Positions 6,343 through 18,046 are shown, counted from the stretch's first letter. The stretch: 64,000 nt of DNA from Phenylobacterium sp. RIFCSPHIGHO2_01_FULL_69_31 (GCF_001824475.1 NZ_MHXN01000034.1:1-64000), one strand, 5' to 3'. Notes: generated from the letters alone by a model not told the origin. A program made the numbers and translations.

Positions 6343-7755
6343 TCAGACGAGGCGCAGCTCCGGCTCCTGCGACACCGCGGGGACGGGCCGGGACAGGGTG
6401 GTCACGAAGTCGTCGCGCCAGGCGTTGACGTCGGCGCTCATGACGATGGACATCATCGCCTCCCAGCGGCGGCGGCGCTCGGCCAGCGGCATGGCGATGG
6501 CCTCGCGGATGGCGTCGCCCACCTCTTCCCGGCTGAAGGGATTGACGATCAGGGCGTCCTTAAGCTGGTCGGCGGCGCCGGCGAAGCGGGAGAGCACCAG
6601 CACGCCGGGGTCGGCCGCCTCCTGCGCGGCCACGAACTCCTTGGCCACCAGGTTCATCCCGTCGCGCAGGGGCGTCACCAGGGCGACGTCGGCGGCGCGG
6701 TAGACCCCGGCCAGCTCGTCGCGGCGGTAGGCGCGGCTGACGTAGCGCAGCGGCGTCCAGTCGAGGTCGGCGTAGGCGCCGTTGATCCGGCCGGAAATGG
6801 CGTCGAGGCGGGCGCGGAGGTCCTGGTAGGTCCCAACCTCCTCGCGGCTGGCGGTGGCGATCTGGAGGTAGAAGAGCTGGTCGTGGTGTTCCGGATGCTC
6901 GCCCAGGAACCGCTCGTAGGCCTGGAAGCGGTCCTCCAGTCCCTTGGAATAGTCCAGCCGGTCGATGCCCAGCAGCATCTTGCGCCCGGCCTTGCTCTTT
7001 TCCATGCGGGCGAACTGGGCCTCGCCGGGCGGCAGCCGGGCGGCCTCGACGAAGGCCTCGGCGTCGATGCCGATGGGGAAGACGCCGATCCGGACCGTCT
7101 TGCCGAACGCGCGCAGCGCGTCCGCTTCGGTCGCGGCGCCGCCGGCCTCGTGGACGACGTAGTCGCTGAACGCCTCGCGGTGGTCCTGGGCCTGGAAGCC
7201 GACGAGGTCGTAGTCGAAGAGGCTGCTGACCAGGTCGCGGCCGCCCGGCAGGGTCAGGAACAGGCGGCGGGACGGCCAGGGGATGTGGAGGAAGAAGCCG
7301 ATCCGGTTGCGCACGCCCAGCTTGCGCAGCTGCTGCGCCAGGGGGATCAGGTGGTAGTCCTGCACCCAGATGACGTCGTCCGGTGAGAGCAGGGGCGCCA
7401 GGGCGCGGGCGAAGCGCTCGTTCACCCGCTGATAGCCCTCGTGGTAGCTGCGCTCGTATTCGGCCAGGTCGGTGCGGTAGTGGAACAGGGGCCACAGCGT
7501 GCGGTTGGCGTAGCCGTTGTAGTACTCGTCGACGTCCTGGCCCTCGAGATCGACCAGAGCCACGGTGACGTCGCCCACCCGCTGGACGGTGAGCTGGCCG
7601 GTGTAGGCGTCGACGGTGTTCCCGCTCCAGCCGAACCAGACGCCGCGGCCGTCGCGCAGGGCGGCCGACAGCGCCATGGCCAGGCCGCCCGCGGAGGCGA
7701 CCCCGGCGTCCTGCGGCGGGCTCACCCGGTTGGAGACGACGATCAGGCGGCTCAA
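6343..7755 (-). CDS. otsA: Alpha,alpha-trehalose-phosphate synthase (UDP-forming)
   Basis: 470-residue GT20 glycosyltransferase making trehalose 6-phosphate from UDP-glucose and glucose 6-phosphate, in the cytoplasm, for osmoprotection. Active-site blocks are intact: SNRV near the N-terminus, [26 protein letters not shown] (Arg and Lys binding the donor phosphates) and [12 protein letters not shown]. The start is TTG at 7753-7755, overlapping the stop of a short upstream ORF with a strong ribosome-binding site, so initiation may depend on coupling. No otsB is adjacent in the window. It converges with the CAP-domain gene. Confidence 0.95.
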   Translation of the reverse strand: MSRLIVVSNRVSPPQDAGVASAGGLAMALSAALRDGRGVWFGWSGNTVDAYTGQLTVQRVGDVTVALVDLEGQDVDEYYNGYANRTLWPLFHYRTDLAEYERSYHEGYQRVNERFARALAPLLSPDDVIWVQDYHLIPLAQQLRKLGVRNRIGFFLHIPWPSRRLFLTLPGGRDLVSSLFDYDLVGFQAQDHREAFSDYVVHEAGGAATEADALRAFGKTVRIGVFPIGIDAEAFVEAARLPPGEAQFARMEKSKAGRKMLLGIDRLDYSKGLEDRFQAYERFLGEHPEHHDQLFYLQIATASREEVGTYQDLRARLDAISGRINGAYADLDWTPLRYVSRAYRRDELAGVYRAADVALVTPLRDGMNLVAKEFVAAQEAADPGVLVLSRFAGAADQLKDALIVNPFSREEVGDAIREAIAMPLAERRRRWEAMMSIVMSADVNAWRDDFVTTLSRPVPAVSQEPELRLV

Positions 7756-7808
7756 GAGGCGCGCCTCGCGGCCGTGTCGAAAGCGGATCGTCCGGGCGTG
7801 CCGTTCAT
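7752..7808 (-). CDS. Candidate 18-residue leader peptide of otsA
   Basis: ATG at 7806-7808 preceded by a strong ribosome-binding site GAGGAGA (about 4 nt away), encoding [18 protein letters not shown] and ending with a TGA that overlaps the TTG start of otsA (TTGA). This looks like either a translated leader coupling otsA expression or the original otsA start displaced by a frameshift. A longer ORF in the same frame reaches 7943, but the ribosome-binding site favours this ATG. Confidence 0.4.
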   Translation of the reverse strand: MNGTPGRSAFDTAARRAS

Positions 7809-8335
7809 CGTCTTCTCCTCGAATTGGGCTCTTGAAGCCGGCGGGCGCAGGGACCCGGCCCCTCGCCGCGCAGCGGCCATCTCGCGGACGCGGGGAGCGC
7901 GGTCCGGCGAATAGATCGTAGTGAGAGCTATATGGGGGTTCAAATCACGGCTGCGGGAGGCCCGGTCGGCATCGGCGGTTCACAGGGTTGTTATGATACA
8001 TCGTCTTACGATCTTTTCGGGCCTGGGGTAGTCGTGCCTCGGGTCCGCAGCGATCCCCGCGCGGCGCCGGTTTCTTGCCCCCCCGGCTCCGGCGCCGCGC
8101 GGCATCGCCGCATCGGGCGTTGATACGCAGGACGCCGGCGCGTTGCAGAACGAGGGTCGCCTTGCAGCCGCGCCGGCCGGGGCGCCGCGGTCGATCTCCG
8201 CGGACGGCGCCGTCGGCTGGGGAGCCGGCGGCGCCGTGTCCGCCGCCTCTGGCTCGCCGGCGCGATTCCTTCGATCTTCGGGGCGTGCGAATCGGGCCCT
8301 GGGCGTCCAGGACCGCGCACCCGAGACCCTGTCCG
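7809..8335. other. 527-bp intergenic region without a supported gene
   Basis: Divergent spacer between otsA (minus) and the MarR gene (plus). It contains an AT-richer core about 7905-8020 likely to hold the promoters. Eight-base inverted copies of AGATCGTA occur near 7912 and 8005. Plus-strand open frames here are GC-driven and have no ribosome-binding site or recognisable protein pattern. Confidence 0.5.
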
Positions 8336-8842
8336 ATGGCGACGACGAAGTCCGAGGTCCCTGCCCGCCGACCCGGGCGGCGCAAGCTGACCGGGGCGGA
8401 CTATCAAGCGCTGGGGGCGTTCCGCCAGGCCCTGCGGCGCTTCCTCGCCTTCAGCGAGGGCGAGGCCCGGGCCGTGGGGCTGACCCCGCAACAGCACCAG
8501 GCGCTGCTGGCGGTGCGCGCCCACCCGGGGCCGGGCGCCCTCAGCGTGGGCGGGCTGGCGGCCTCGCTGCTGATCAAGAACCACAGCGCACTGGGGCTGG
8601 TGGACCGGCTGGTGGAGCGGGGCCTCTTGAGCCGGGCGCCGGCGCCGGACGACCGTCGGCGCGTGGCCCTGTCGCTCACGCCGGAAGGGGCCCGCCTTCT
8701 GGAGATCATCTCCCGCAACAATCTCGGCCAGCTGAAGAGCACCATGCCGGTGTTCACCGACCTGCTGCACGCCCTGGAACAGCTGGAGCTGCCCCATCCC
8801 CGGGCGAGGCCGGGCGCGGACGACGCCGACGGGGGCGCCTAG
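8336..8842 (+). CDS. MarR-family transcriptional regulator
   Basis: 168-residue winged-helix regulator. The MarR core runs about residues 25-140: [18 protein letters not shown], the recognition helix [21 protein letters not shown] and a wing [16 protein letters not shown]. MarR proteins are dimeric, ligand-responsive repressors; the ligand is unknown. The open frame extends upstream to 8075, but the ATG at 8336 begins a normal basic N-terminus ([17 protein letters not shown]). It sits just upstream of ruvA on the same strand, with no sign that it controls recombination genes. Confidence 0.87.
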   Translation: MATTKSEVPARRPGRRKLTGADYQALGAFRQALRRFLAFSEGEARAVGLTPQQHQALLAVRAHPGPGALSVGGLAASLLIKNHSALGLVDRLVERGLLSRAPAPDDRRRVALSLTPEGARLLEIISRNNLGQLKSTMPVFTDLLHALEQLELPHPRARPGADDADGGA

Positions 8843-8916
8843 GGCCCTTCCCCGTTGTTCCCCCGGAGTCCGGGCTGCGGTACTCCTGCGGAACACATGC
8901 CGAACCCGATTCGCAC

Positions 8917-9527
8917 ATGATCGGCCGACTGCGCGGCGCCGTGGCCGAGGTCGGCGAGGAAGAGGCGCTCATCGACGTGATGGGCGTGGGCTATGTCGTG
9001 CGCTGCGGGGCCCGGACCCTGTCGCGCCTGCCCGAGATCGGGAGCGAGGTCCTGCTGCACGTGGAAAGCCACTGGGGCGAGCAGACCGGCCTCACGCTCT
9101 ACGGCTTCCTGGCGCGCGAGGACCGGCAGGCGTTCGTGCTGCTGCGCACCATCCAGGGCGTGGGGCCGAAGGCGGCCCTGGCGGTGCTGGACGTGCTGCC
9201 GCCCGCCGAACTGGCGGGGGCGGTGGCGCGGGACGACAAGGCGGCCGTGGCCCGGGCGAACGGCGTCGGGCCGAAGCTGGCGCTGCGCATCGTCACCGAA
9301 CTGAAGGGCAAACCGATCACGGACGGCCCGGTCGCCGCCTTCCACGCCCAGGCCCTGCCGAGCCAGCCGGTGAAGCCCTCCGCGTCGGGCGAGGCGGTGG
9401 CCGCCCTCATGGGTCTTGGCGTCGCCGAACCCGCCGCCCGCCGGGTCGTCGAGGCCGCCGCCATCCGCCTGGGCGAGGACGCCGAGCCGCCCGCGCTGAT
9501 CAAGGCCGCGCTGCAGGAGCTGGGCCG

Positions 9528-9531
<4 letters not shown>
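8917..9531 (+). CDS. ruvA: Holliday junction branch migration protein RuvA
   Basis: 204-residue DNA-binding subunit of the RuvAB branch-migration complex. It begins with the canonical MIGRLRG oligonucleotide-binding domain and has two helix-hairpin-helix motifs ([20 protein letters not shown] about residues 75-94; [19 protein letters not shown] about 111-129), then a flexible linker and the C-terminal RuvB-binding domain. The stop overlaps ruvB (GTGA). In many relatives ruvC lies immediately upstream; here a MarR gene occupies that place, so ruvC must be outside the window or elsewhere. Confidence 0.97.
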
Positions 9532-10556
<1,025 letters not shown>

Positions 10557-10584
10557 GGCGACTCCGGAGGGGCCTCGGCACGCT

Positions 10585-10710
10585 CTCCTCACCCGTAGGG
10601 GGAGGGGGACCGCGGAACGCGGTGGAGGGGGCGCGATCCCGCGCTCGGCGCTCCCGGCGTTCCCCCTCCACCCCGCTGCGCAGGGTCCCCCTCCCCCTAC
10701 GGGTGAGGAG
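10585..10710. repeat. Palindromic intergenic element (26-bp arms)
   Basis: Outer arms 10585-10610 and 10685-10710 are exact reverse complements (26 bp, beginning CTCCTCACCCGTAGGGGGAG). Inner GGTGGAGGGGG/CCCCCTCCACC segments extend the pairing. It fills the gap between ruvB and ybgC and resembles the elements at 43795-43912, consistent with a dispersed palindromic repeat family in this genome. Its long hairpin could also act as a transcript stabiliser or terminator after ruvB. Confidence 0.8.
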
Positions 10711-10721
10711 AAGGGGGGCGC

Positions 10722-11162
10722 ATGTCTGAGCCTTCGATGGGCTGGCTGGAGGGCCGCGAGCATCAGCTGCCCGTGCGGATCTATTACGAGGACACGGACT
10801 TCACGGGGGTGGTCTACCACGCCAACTACCTGCGCTATTTCGAGCGCGGGCGGAGCGATTTCTTCCGGCTGGTGGGGATCAGCCACACGGCGCTGCTGGA
10901 ACTGCCGGAACCGACCGCCTTCACGATCATTCGGATCGAGCTGGACTATAAGCGCGCCGCCCGGGTGGACGATGCGCTGCTGGTCCGCACGACCTATGAC
11001 AGCGTGAAGGGGCCCCGCCTGTTCGTCAGCCAGCGCATAACCCGGGGCGAAGAGCTGATCGCCGAGGCGCAGGTCCAGGCTGTGTGCATCGACCTGGCCG
11101 GCCGCGCGCGGCGACCGCCGCCGGGGATGGTGGATCTGCTGCGCCCCTACTTCGCGCCATAA
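10722..11162 (+). CDS. ybgC: Tol-Pal-associated acyl-CoA thioesterase YbgC
   Basis: 146-residue hot-dog-fold thioesterase hydrolysing acyl-CoA thioesters. The signature [20 protein letters not shown] (residues about 20-39) contains the catalytic aspartate and conserved tyrosine/histidine. It is the first gene of the tol-pal operon, as in most proteobacteria, and is followed 50 bp later by tolQ. Role in envelope maintenance is inferred from this conserved linkage. Confidence 0.95.
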   Translation: MSEPSMGWLEGREHQLPVRIYYEDTDFTGVVYHANYLRYFERGRSDFFRLVGISHTALLELPEPTAFTIIRIELDYKRAARVDDALLVRTTYDSVKGPRLFVSQRITRGEELIAEAQVQAVCIDLAGRARRPPPGMVDLLRPYFAP

Positions 11163-11212
11163 GATCGCCACCGACCAACGCCAACCACGACCGGATACGA
11201 CGAGGAGACACG

Positions 11213-11914
<702 letters not shown>

Positions 11915-11917
11915 GCC

Positions 11918-12421
11918 ATGGCGCTGTCGGCCAACGACGCCTTCGCGGCGGGCGGCGCCAAGCGGCGCCGGCGCTACGGCCGCGGTCGCCGGGGCGCGCT
12001 CAGCGAGATCAACGTCACGCCGCTGGTCGACGTGATGCTGGTGCTGCTGATCGTCTTCATGATCTCGGCCCCGCTGCTGACCGCCGGCGTGCCGGTGGAG
12101 CTTCCCAAGACCGAGGCCGGGGCCATGCAGGACGTGCCCGACCCGATCACCATCTCGATCCGCTCGGACGGCCAGCTTTACATCGGCGAGAACGAGGTTC
12201 CGTTCGCCAACCTGTCGCCGCGGCTGAAGGAAATGGCGTCCGACGTCACCCGGCCGATCTATGTGCGCGCCGACGGCAAGGCCAGCTATGAGATCGTCGC
12301 CCGGGTGATGGCCTCGCTGTCCACCTCGGGCTTCAGCTCGATCAACCTGATCACCGAGACCGGCGGGCCGTCGTCGGGCGCCACCGACGGCAGTGGGAAT
12401 GGGGAGGAGGCCGCCCCGTGA
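11918..12421 (+). CDS. tolR: Tol-Pal protein TolR (ExbD-like)
   Basis: 167-residue single-span protein of the ExbD/TolR family. The basic cytoplasmic N-terminus ([12 protein letters not shown]) precedes [20 protein letters not shown], which includes the conserved membrane aspartate that carries protons, and a periplasmic domain with the KMSDV-like fold. It forms the TolQR stator. Its stop overlaps the GTG start of tolA, so the operon is tightly coupled. Confidence 0.95.
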   Translation: MALSANDAFAAGGAKRRRRYGRGRRGALSEINVTPLVDVMLVLLIVFMISAPLLTAGVPVELPKTEAGAMQDVPDPITISIRSDGQLYIGENEVPFANLSPRLKEMASDVTRPIYVRADGKASYEIVARVMASLSTSGFSSINLITETGGPSSGATDGSGNGEEAAP

Positions 12422-13218
12422 CCGCGGCCCGCGCCAGGCGCATCGAGGTCTCTCCGGCGGCTCTGGGCTCCATCGCCCTGCACGTGGCCGTCGCGGCGGC
12501 CTTCATGATGTCGTGGGGCAGCCGCGACCTGAAGGTGGGCGCCGTGGTGCCCGTGACCATCGTCTCGAACGCGCCCGACCTGGACACGCGGCCCGCCGAA
12601 CAGGGGCCGGAAACGCAAGAGGCGGCCACCGAGGCGCCCGTGCCGGACGCCCCGCCAGAGCCGGTTCCGCCGCCGCCGCAGCCCGCGCCCCCGCCGCCGC
12701 CCCAGAAGGCCGCGCCGACCCCGACGCCGAAGCCGGCCACGGCGCCCGCGAAGACGCCGGCCAAGCCCGTGGAGAAGAGCTTCGACCTGGACGCGCTGGC
12801 CGCCAGCCTGAAGGCGCCCGCCCGCAACGCCCCGCAGCGCCCCTCCGCCGCGCCCAAGGGCGCCAATCGCGCCGAGACTGCGCCCGTCGCACGCCAGACG
12901 GTGGGAACGGGCCTGGCCGCCGGCGCCGCCTTGCAGGGCCTGGCCGAGGAGCTGCAGCGGCGGTGGAATCCGAACTGCGACGTCGAGGGCGGCCGCGACG
13001 TGATCGTGAAGGTGAACTTCCAGATGGGCGTCGGCGGCCAGGTGGTCGGCGACGTGAAAAGCGATATCGTGGGCCCCCGCACACCCGTGTCCCAGGCCGC
13101 AGCCGAGCGGGCCGTCCGCGCCGTCTATGCGGCGGCCCCGTTCCGCGGCCTGCCCCGCGAATTCTATGGCGACCGCATCGCCGTCAACTTCAACGCACGC
13201 GAGGCCTGCGCACGATGA
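12418..13218 (+). CDS. tolA: TolA-like energy-transducing protein
   Basis: 266-residue envelope protein: an N-terminal membrane anchor (residues about 13-35, [20 protein letters not shown]), a long proline/alanine-rich periplasm-spanning linker (about 60-130) and a C-terminal TonB/TolA-like domain (about 175-266) with [20 protein letters not shown]. It connects TolQR to Pal and TolB. The linker is Pro-rich rather than the Ala/Lys helix of enteric TolA and the protein is much shorter, as in other alphaproteobacteria. GTGA overlap with tolR and ATGA overlap with tolB. Confidence 0.88.
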   Translation: MTAARARRIEVSPAALGSIALHVAVAAAFMMSWGSRDLKVGAVVPVTIVSNAPDLDTRPAEQGPETQEAATEAPVPDAPPEPVPPPPQPAPPPPPQKAAPTPTPKPATAPAKTPAKPVEKSFDLDALAASLKAPARNAPQRPSAAPKGANRAETAPVARQTVGTGLAAGAALQGLAEELQRRWNPNCDVEGGRDVIVKVNFQMGVGGQVVGDVKSDIVGPRTPVSQAAAERAVRAVYAAAPFRGLPREFYGDRIAVNFNAREACAR

Positions 13219-14537
13219 CTAAAGCCAAAGCCCGCAGCCGCAACCCCGTCGCGGCCCTGCTGTTCACCTTGCTCTGCGCGATCACGGCCGCCGCGCTGGC
13301 GGCGCCGGCGCGCGCGGAGATCGAGGTCAACGTCAACCGCGGCGACGTCCAGCCCCTGCCCATCGCCGTACCGGCCTTCGGCGGCGGGCAGACCGGCGCG
13401 GACATCAGCCAGGTGATCTCGGCCAACCTGCAGCGGTCGGGCCTGTTCCGGCCGCTGGACCCGGCCAGCTTCATCGAGAAGGGGCTGACCGCCAATGTCC
13501 AGCCCCGCTTCGGCGACTGGAAGACCATCAACGCCCAGGCGCTGGTGAACGGGCAGGTGACGGTCGAGGGCGGCAAGCTGCGGGTCGACTTCCGCCTCTG
13601 GGACGTTTTCGCCGAGCAGCAACTCCTGGGCCTGCAGTTCACCGCCAGCCCGGAAAGCTGGCGCAAGGTGGCGCACAAGATCTCGGACGCGGTCTATGAG
13701 CGGCTGACCGGCGAAAAGGGCTATTTCGACACCCGCGTGGTCTTCGTCGCCGAGAGCGGCTCGCGGCTGAACCCGGTGAAGCGCCTGGCGATCATGGACC
13801 AGGACGGCGCCAACCCCAGCTATCTCACCTCGGGCGACTCCATCGTCATGACGCCGCGGTTCTCCTCGAACAGCCAGGAGATCACCTACATGTCGCTGCG
13901 GCCCGACAGCTCGACGATCTACATCCTGAACCTGGAGACCGCCCGGCGGGAGAGCCTGGGCACCTTCCCGGGCATGGTGTTCGCGCCGCGGTTCTCGCCC
14001 GACGGGGGCAAGGTGGTGTTCTCGGTCGAGCGCGCCGGCAACAGCGACCTCTATGTGATGAACCTGTCCAGCCGCACCTCCACGCGCCTGACCACGGACC
14101 CGTCGATCGACACGTCCGGCTCGTTCTCGCCGGACGGCTCGCGCATCGTCTTCAATTCGGACCGCGGGGGCTCACCGCAACTCTACGTGATGGGCGCCGA
14201 CGGTTCGGCCCCGCGCCGGATCTCCGGGGGCGATGGCCGCTACACCACGCCCGTGTGGAGTCCGACCGGCGAATTCATCGCCTTCACCAAGCAGACGGGG
14301 GGCGAGTTCCACATCGGCGTCATGCGTCCGGACGGCTCGGACGAACGCCTCTTGACCTCCAGCTACCTGGACGAAGGCCCGACTTGGGCGCCGAACGGTC
14401 GGGTTCTGATGTTCTCGCGTGAAACCCCCGGCGGTGCGGCCAAGTTATGGAGTGTGGACGTCACCGGGCGAATCCTTCAGCCGATGCCTTACCCCGGAGC
14501 GGGTTCGGACCCGGCCTGGTCGCCTTTGCTTAACTAG
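13215..14537 (+). CDS. tolB: Tol-Pal translocation protein TolB
   Basis: 440-residue periplasmic protein with a signal peptide ending near APARAE (residue 35). An N-terminal domain (about 36-170) precedes a six-bladed beta-propeller of repeats such as [30 protein letters not shown] and [14 protein letters not shown]. It binds Pal and is displaced by energised TolA. The start ATG overlaps the tolA stop. The frame extends upstream through tolA without coding meaning. Confidence 0.97.
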   Translation: MTKAKARSRNPVAALLFTLLCAITAAALAAPARAEIEVNVNRGDVQPLPIAVPAFGGGQTGADISQVISANLQRSGLFRPLDPASFIEKGLTANVQPRFGDWKTINAQALVNGQVTVEGGKLRVDFRLWDVFAEQQLLGLQFTASPESWRKVAHKISDAVYERLTGEKGYFDTRVVFVAESGSRLNPVKRLAIMDQDGANPSYLTSGDSIVMTPRFSSNSQEITYMSLRPDSSTIYILNLETARRESLGTFPGMVFAPRFSPDGGKVVFSVERAGNSDLYVMNLSSRTSTRLTTDPSIDTSGSFSPDGSRIVFNSDRGGSPQLYVMGADGSAPRRISGGDGRYTTPVWSPTGEFIAFTKQTGGEFHIGVMRPDGSDERLLTSSYLDEGPTWAPNGRVLMFSRETPGGAAKLWSVDVTGRILQPMPYPGAGSDPAWSPLLN

Positions 14538-14605
14538 ACTTGCGCCGCAATCCCGCCAGATAGACCCTGCAAACGATTTTCATCTAGAGGAACGAGGAGA
14601 CGTAA

Positions 14606-15163
14606 ATGGTCCGCAGCTTCACCGGGAGCACCGTCCTGCGCCTGGCGCTCGTCGCCACGGCGGCAGCGTCTCTCGCGGCCTGCCAGAGCAAGCCGAAGCC
14701 CACCTATCCCACCACGCCCCCCTCGACGCCCAGCGAGCCCTCGACCGCGCCGCCGACCACCGGCCCGGTGACCGGCCAGGCCACAGCGCCGCTGCCGGGC
14801 TCGGCCCAGGACTTCGTCGTCAACGTCGGCGACCGGGTCTATTTCGACACCGACAGCCACGACATCCGCGAGGACGCCCGCCCGCTGCTGAGCGCTCAAA
14901 GCGAATGGCTGCGCCGCTATCCCAGCGTGGTGGTGCGCATCGAGGGCAACGCCGACGAACGCGGCACCCGCGAGTACAACCTGGCGCTCGGCGCCCGCCG
15001 CGCCAACTCGGTGCGCGACTTCCTCGTCGGCCAGGGCATCACCAGCAGCCGCATCTCGACCATCTCGTTCGGCAAGGAACAGCCGATCGATCCGGGCACG
15101 GGCGAGGAAGCCTGGCAGAAGAACCGGAACGCGCGGACGGCGATCGTCTCGGGCGCCCGCTAG
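14606..15163 (+). CDS. pal: Peptidoglycan-associated lipoprotein Pal
   Basis: 185-residue outer-membrane lipoprotein. The signal peptide ends in a lipobox SLAAC (Cys at about residue 29), followed by a Thr/Pro-rich tether and an OmpA-like peptidoglycan-binding domain (about 75-185) with YFDTDSHDI, the NADERGTREYNLALGARRA signature and a conserved C-terminal NRNARTAI. It anchors the outer membrane to peptidoglycan. A ribosome-binding site GAGGAGA precedes the ATG; 68 bp separate it from tolB. Confidence 0.96.
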   Translation: MVRSFTGSTVLRLALVATAAASLAACQSKPKPTYPTTPPSTPSEPSTAPPTTGPVTGQATAPLPGSAQDFVVNVGDRVYFDTDSHDIREDARPLLSAQSEWLRRYPSVVVRIEGNADERGTREYNLALGARRANSVRDFLVGQGITSSRISTISFGKEQPIDPGTGEEAWQKNRNARTAIVSGAR

Positions 15164-15168
15164 GCCGC

Positions 15169-16020
15169 ATGCGCCTGCGCCGCCTGCCTGCCGTGTGGCT
15201 CACGCTGGCCGTCCTCGCGACGGCCGGCCCCGCCCTGTCGCAGACCCCGCTGCCGGCCGAGGGCCAGCCCGACCCGCTGGACTCCCGCGACGCCCGGCGC
15301 GTGGAGCGGATGGAGAAGGTGGTGCGCGAACTGCGCTCCATCGTCTTCCAGCTGCGCGACAGCGGCCGGCCCGTGGTGGTCCAGCCGGCCGACACCGACG
15401 CGCGGCTCGCCGAGGTGGGCCAGAGGTTGGGTGACCTGGAGCAGACTCTGCGCGGGATGAACGGCTCGCTGGAGCGGACGACGCGGGACCTCGACGAGGC
15501 CCGGCGCGACAAGGCCGCGCTGACGAGCCAGGTGCAGGCGCTCACCGAGCGGCTGACGGCGCTCGAGGGTCGCCTGGCCTCGGCGGAGCCGCCGCCGGCC
15601 GAGGCGGCGGGTCCCGCCCCGGCGCCGGCGGGCGATCCGGCCAAGGACTTCACCCAGGCGCGGCAGCTGATGCTGGCGGGCGACTACGACGGCGCCGAGG
15701 CGGCCTTCGCGGGCTATGTGGAGACCTATCCCGACGGGCCGCGCGCGGCGGAGGCGAACTACTGGTGGGGCAAGACCCTGAGCGTCCGCGGCGCGCACGC
15801 CAACGCCGCCCAGGCCTATATCGCCGCCATCCGCGGCTGGCCCCAGACCTCTTGGGGCCCGGACGCGGTCGTGGAGCTGGCCCGCTCGCTGGTGGCGCTG
15901 AAGAAGCCGGCGGACGCCTGCCAGACCCTGGCCGAGTTCGCGCGGCGCTATCCCAAGGCGCCGGCCAACATCCAGAGCCGCGCCGCCGCCACCCGAACCC
16001 AGGCCAAGTGCGCGGCCTAG
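15169..16020 (+). CDS. cpoB: Tol-Pal coordinator CpoB (YbgF)
   Basis: 283-residue periplasmic protein: signal peptide (residues 1-24, VWLTLAVLATAGPALS), a coiled-coil region (about 75-135, heptad-like RLGDLEQTLRGMNGSLERTT) that trimerises, and C-terminal TPR repeats (about 160-280). It links Tol-Pal to peptidoglycan synthesis. The start ATG is five bases after the pal stop, and the 3' end overlaps tilS by 13 bases. The frame upstream of 15169 is open but is a shadow of pal. Confidence 0.92.
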   Translation: MRLRRLPAVWLTLAVLATAGPALSQTPLPAEGQPDPLDSRDARRVERMEKVVRELRSIVFQLRDSGRPVVVQPADTDARLAEVGQRLGDLEQTLRGMNGSLERTTRDLDEARRDKAALTSQVQALTERLTALEGRLASAEPPPAEAAGPAPAPAGDPAKDFTQARQLMLAGDYDGAEAAFAGYVETYPDGPRAAEANYWWGKTLSVRGAHANAAQAYIAAIRGWPQTSWGPDAVVELARSLVALKKPADACQTLAEFARRYPKAPANIQSRAAATRTQAKCAA

Positions 16021-17204
16021 AGGCGGGCGCCCGCCAGGTTCTCGACACCTACCTGCTCCCCGACAGCCGCCGGCCGCTCGCCGTCGGCCTGTCGGGCGGC
16101 GGCGATTCCCTCGCCCTGACCCTGATCGCCGACGCCTGGGCGCGCGAGGCCGAGCGGGACCTTGCGATCCTCACCGTCGACCATGGCCTGCAGGCGGCGA
16201 GCGCCGCCTGGACGCAAGCCTGCGCCGACGTCGCCGCGCGGCTGAACCGCCCGTTCCGCGCCCTGCCCTGGACCGGCGAGAAGCCCACCGCAGGCCTGCC
16301 CGCCGCTGCGCGCCTGGCCCGGCACCGCCTGCTGGCGGACGCGGCCCGGGAAGCCGGGGCGCGAGTGATCGTGCTCGGGCACACGGCCGACGACTTGGCG
16401 GAGGCGGCCGTCATGCGGGCGGCCGGGGCGACGACGCCCGATCCGCGGGCCTGGGCGCCCTCGCCCGTGTGGCCTCAGGGGCGGGGGATCTTCCTGCTGC
16501 GACCCCTGCTGTGGGCGACGCGGGCGGACCTGCGCGCCTGGCTGAGCGCGCGGGGCGAGACCTGGATCGACGATCCGGCCAATGCCGACCTGCGCTATGC
16601 CCGCAGCCGGGCGCGGCTGGCCGAGCCGGGCGCTCCGGCCCCACCGACCGTCCAGGCGCCGCTGGCGCTGGCCCGGTTCGCGACCGAGCACGCCGGAATC
16701 ATCACGCTGGAGCGGGCGCGCCTGCAGGCCGCATCGCCCGATGAAGCGCGGCGGTTCGTGGCCCTGGCGGCCGTCTGCGCCGGCGGCGGCGAGCGGCTGC
16801 CCGCGACCGCGCGGACCGCCCGGGTGGCCGAGGCGCTGCTGGGGCCGGGGCCGTTCACCGCCACCCTCGCCGGCGCGCGGATCGTGGCCGAGGAGGGCGC
16901 GGCGCGCCTCTTCCGAGAACCGGGCGAGGCGGCTCGGGCTGGCCTTGCGCCGCTGCGGCCGCCGGGGGTGTTCGACGGGCGTTTCGAGATCGCGACGGGC
17001 GCCGAGGTCAGGCGCCTCTCAGGCCTTATGGGACGTCTGTCGCCGGCGGACCGGGACCGTCTGCGCCAGGTCCCCGCTGCGGCGCGGGGCGCCCTGCCGG
17101 CGGTTGTCGAGGCGGACGGGTCGGTGCGGCTCGCGCCGCTGGAGAGCCTGGTGGGCGAACGCCTGCGCGCCGCCGCGGGGCTGGTTCAGCGCGAGCCGGC
17201 CTGA
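16008..17204 (+). CDS. tilS: tRNA(Ile)-lysidine synthetase
   Basis: 398-residue N-type ATP pyrophosphatase that converts C34 of the CAU-anticodon isoleucine tRNA to lysidine. The PP-loop SGGGDSLALTLIAD lies near residue 27-40, with the HTADDLAE motif about residue 125. The C-terminal substrate-binding part is short compared with the E. coli enzyme, as in other alphaproteobacteria. Start GTG 16008 lies inside the end of cpoB. It is convergent with, and overlaps by 19 bases, the alpha/beta hydrolase gene. Confidence 0.93.
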   Translation: MRGLEAGARQVLDTYLLPDSRRPLAVGLSGGGDSLALTLIADAWAREAERDLAILTVDHGLQAASAAWTQACADVAARLNRPFRALPWTGEKPTAGLPAAARLARHRLLADAAREAGARVIVLGHTADDLAEAAVMRAAGATTPDPRAWAPSPVWPQGRGIFLLRPLLWATRADLRAWLSARGETWIDDPANADLRYARSRARLAEPGAPAPPTVQAPLALARFATEHAGIITLERARLQAASPDEARRFVALAAVCAGGGERLPATARTARVAEALLGPGPFTATLAGARIVAEEGAARLFREPGEAARAGLAPLRPPGVFDGRFEIATGAEVRRLSGLMGRLSPADRDRLRQVPAAARGALPAVVEADGSVRLAPLESLVGERLRAAAGLVQREPA

Positions 17205-18046
17205 AGCACGTGGTCGACGCCGCGCACGATGGCGTCGGCGTAGCGCGGGCCCAGCAGGTTGGCGTGGCTGGACGGCGGGACGTGCTCGATGAAGCCCGCG
17301 CGCGAGTGGTTGGCGGGCTTTTCCTGGATCGCCTTCAGCGCCGCGCGGCCCCGGTGCGGGCCGGCCGTGACCACCGCCACCGGCAGGTCGGTCGGCAGCT
17401 CGATCGCGCCGGCCATCTCCGACGTCCGGGGCCACTGGACCACCTCGGCCGCCGCGCCGTGCGCGTGGGAGGCCGAGGCGTGGATGCGCCGCTTCTCCGC
17501 CCCCGCCTGCCCCGGCAGGCCGATCAGGTTGCCGCTGATGAAGGAGACCGGGACCATGAGGCCGAACCGGGCCCCGTGGCTGACCACCTGCAGCACCCGG
17601 CCGAAGCCGCGGATCGCGCTGGGCCCGCCCGGAAGGCTGAAGACGTCCGGGGTGACCGCGTCCACCAGCACCAGGCCGGTGAGCGGGCGGTCGCGCTCCA
17701 GGGCGAAGAGGCGGACCATCAGCCCGCCCATGGAGTGGCCGACCAGCAGGATCGGGCCGGTCTCGCGCAGGGCGCCGAGCAGGGCGTCGAGATCGTCGTT
17801 GATCGCCCGGCCGTCGCGCGGCTCGGGCCCCGCGTCGGAGTGGCCGAGACCGGCGCGGTCGTAGGCCAGGCTGCGCAAGCCGCGGGCCGCCAGCTTCTCC
17901 TGCACCACCGCCCAGTCGGACGCGCAGCCGAAGGCGCCGTGCTCGCAGACGATCAGGGGATGGGCGGGCGTCTCGGCGGGACCCGCGCGCACGACGCGCA
18001 GGGATCGGCCGCCGATGTCGATCTTCTCGCCGCGAAAAGCGCTCAA
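17186..18046 (-). CDS. Alpha/beta-fold hydrolase
   Basis: 286-residue hydrolase with the canonical layout: oxyanion HGAFGCASDW (about residue 36), nucleophile elbow GHSMGG (Ser about residue 105), an acid in the VDAVTPD segment or later, and catalytic His in PPSSHANLL (about 264). Cytoplasmic; substrate unknown. It overlaps the upstream M23 peptidase gene by four bases (ATGA) on the same strand and may be co-transcribed. The 3' end runs into tilS. Confidence 0.88.
   Translation of the reverse strand: MSAFRGEKIDIGGRSLRVVRAGPAETPAHPLIVCEHGAFGCASDWAVVQEKLAARGLRSLAYDRAGLGHSDAGPEPRDGRAINDDLDALLGALRETGPILLVGHSMGGLMVRLFALERDRPLTGLVLVDAVTPDVFSLPGGPSAIRGFGRVLQVVSHGARFGLMVPVSFISGNLIGLPGQAGAEKRRIHASASHAHGAAAEVVQWPRTSEMAGAIELPTDLPVAVVTAGPHRGRAALKAIQEKPANHSRAGFIEHVPPSSHANLLGPRYADAIVRGVDHVLQAGSR

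Noticed and set aside
7932..8123. 63-codon plus-strand ORF in the otsA-marR gap
   Set aside because: No ribosome-binding site, Gly/Pro/Arg-rich tail typical of random GC-rich frames, and AT-rich promoter-like start.
12656..12720. Proline-codon-rich tract in tolA as a possible simple-sequence repeat
   Set aside because: It encodes the expected Pro-rich periplasmic linker of TolA and shows no exact tandem unit.
15195..15434. 79-codon ORF inside cpoB
   Set aside because: Internal out-of-frame shadow of cpoB.
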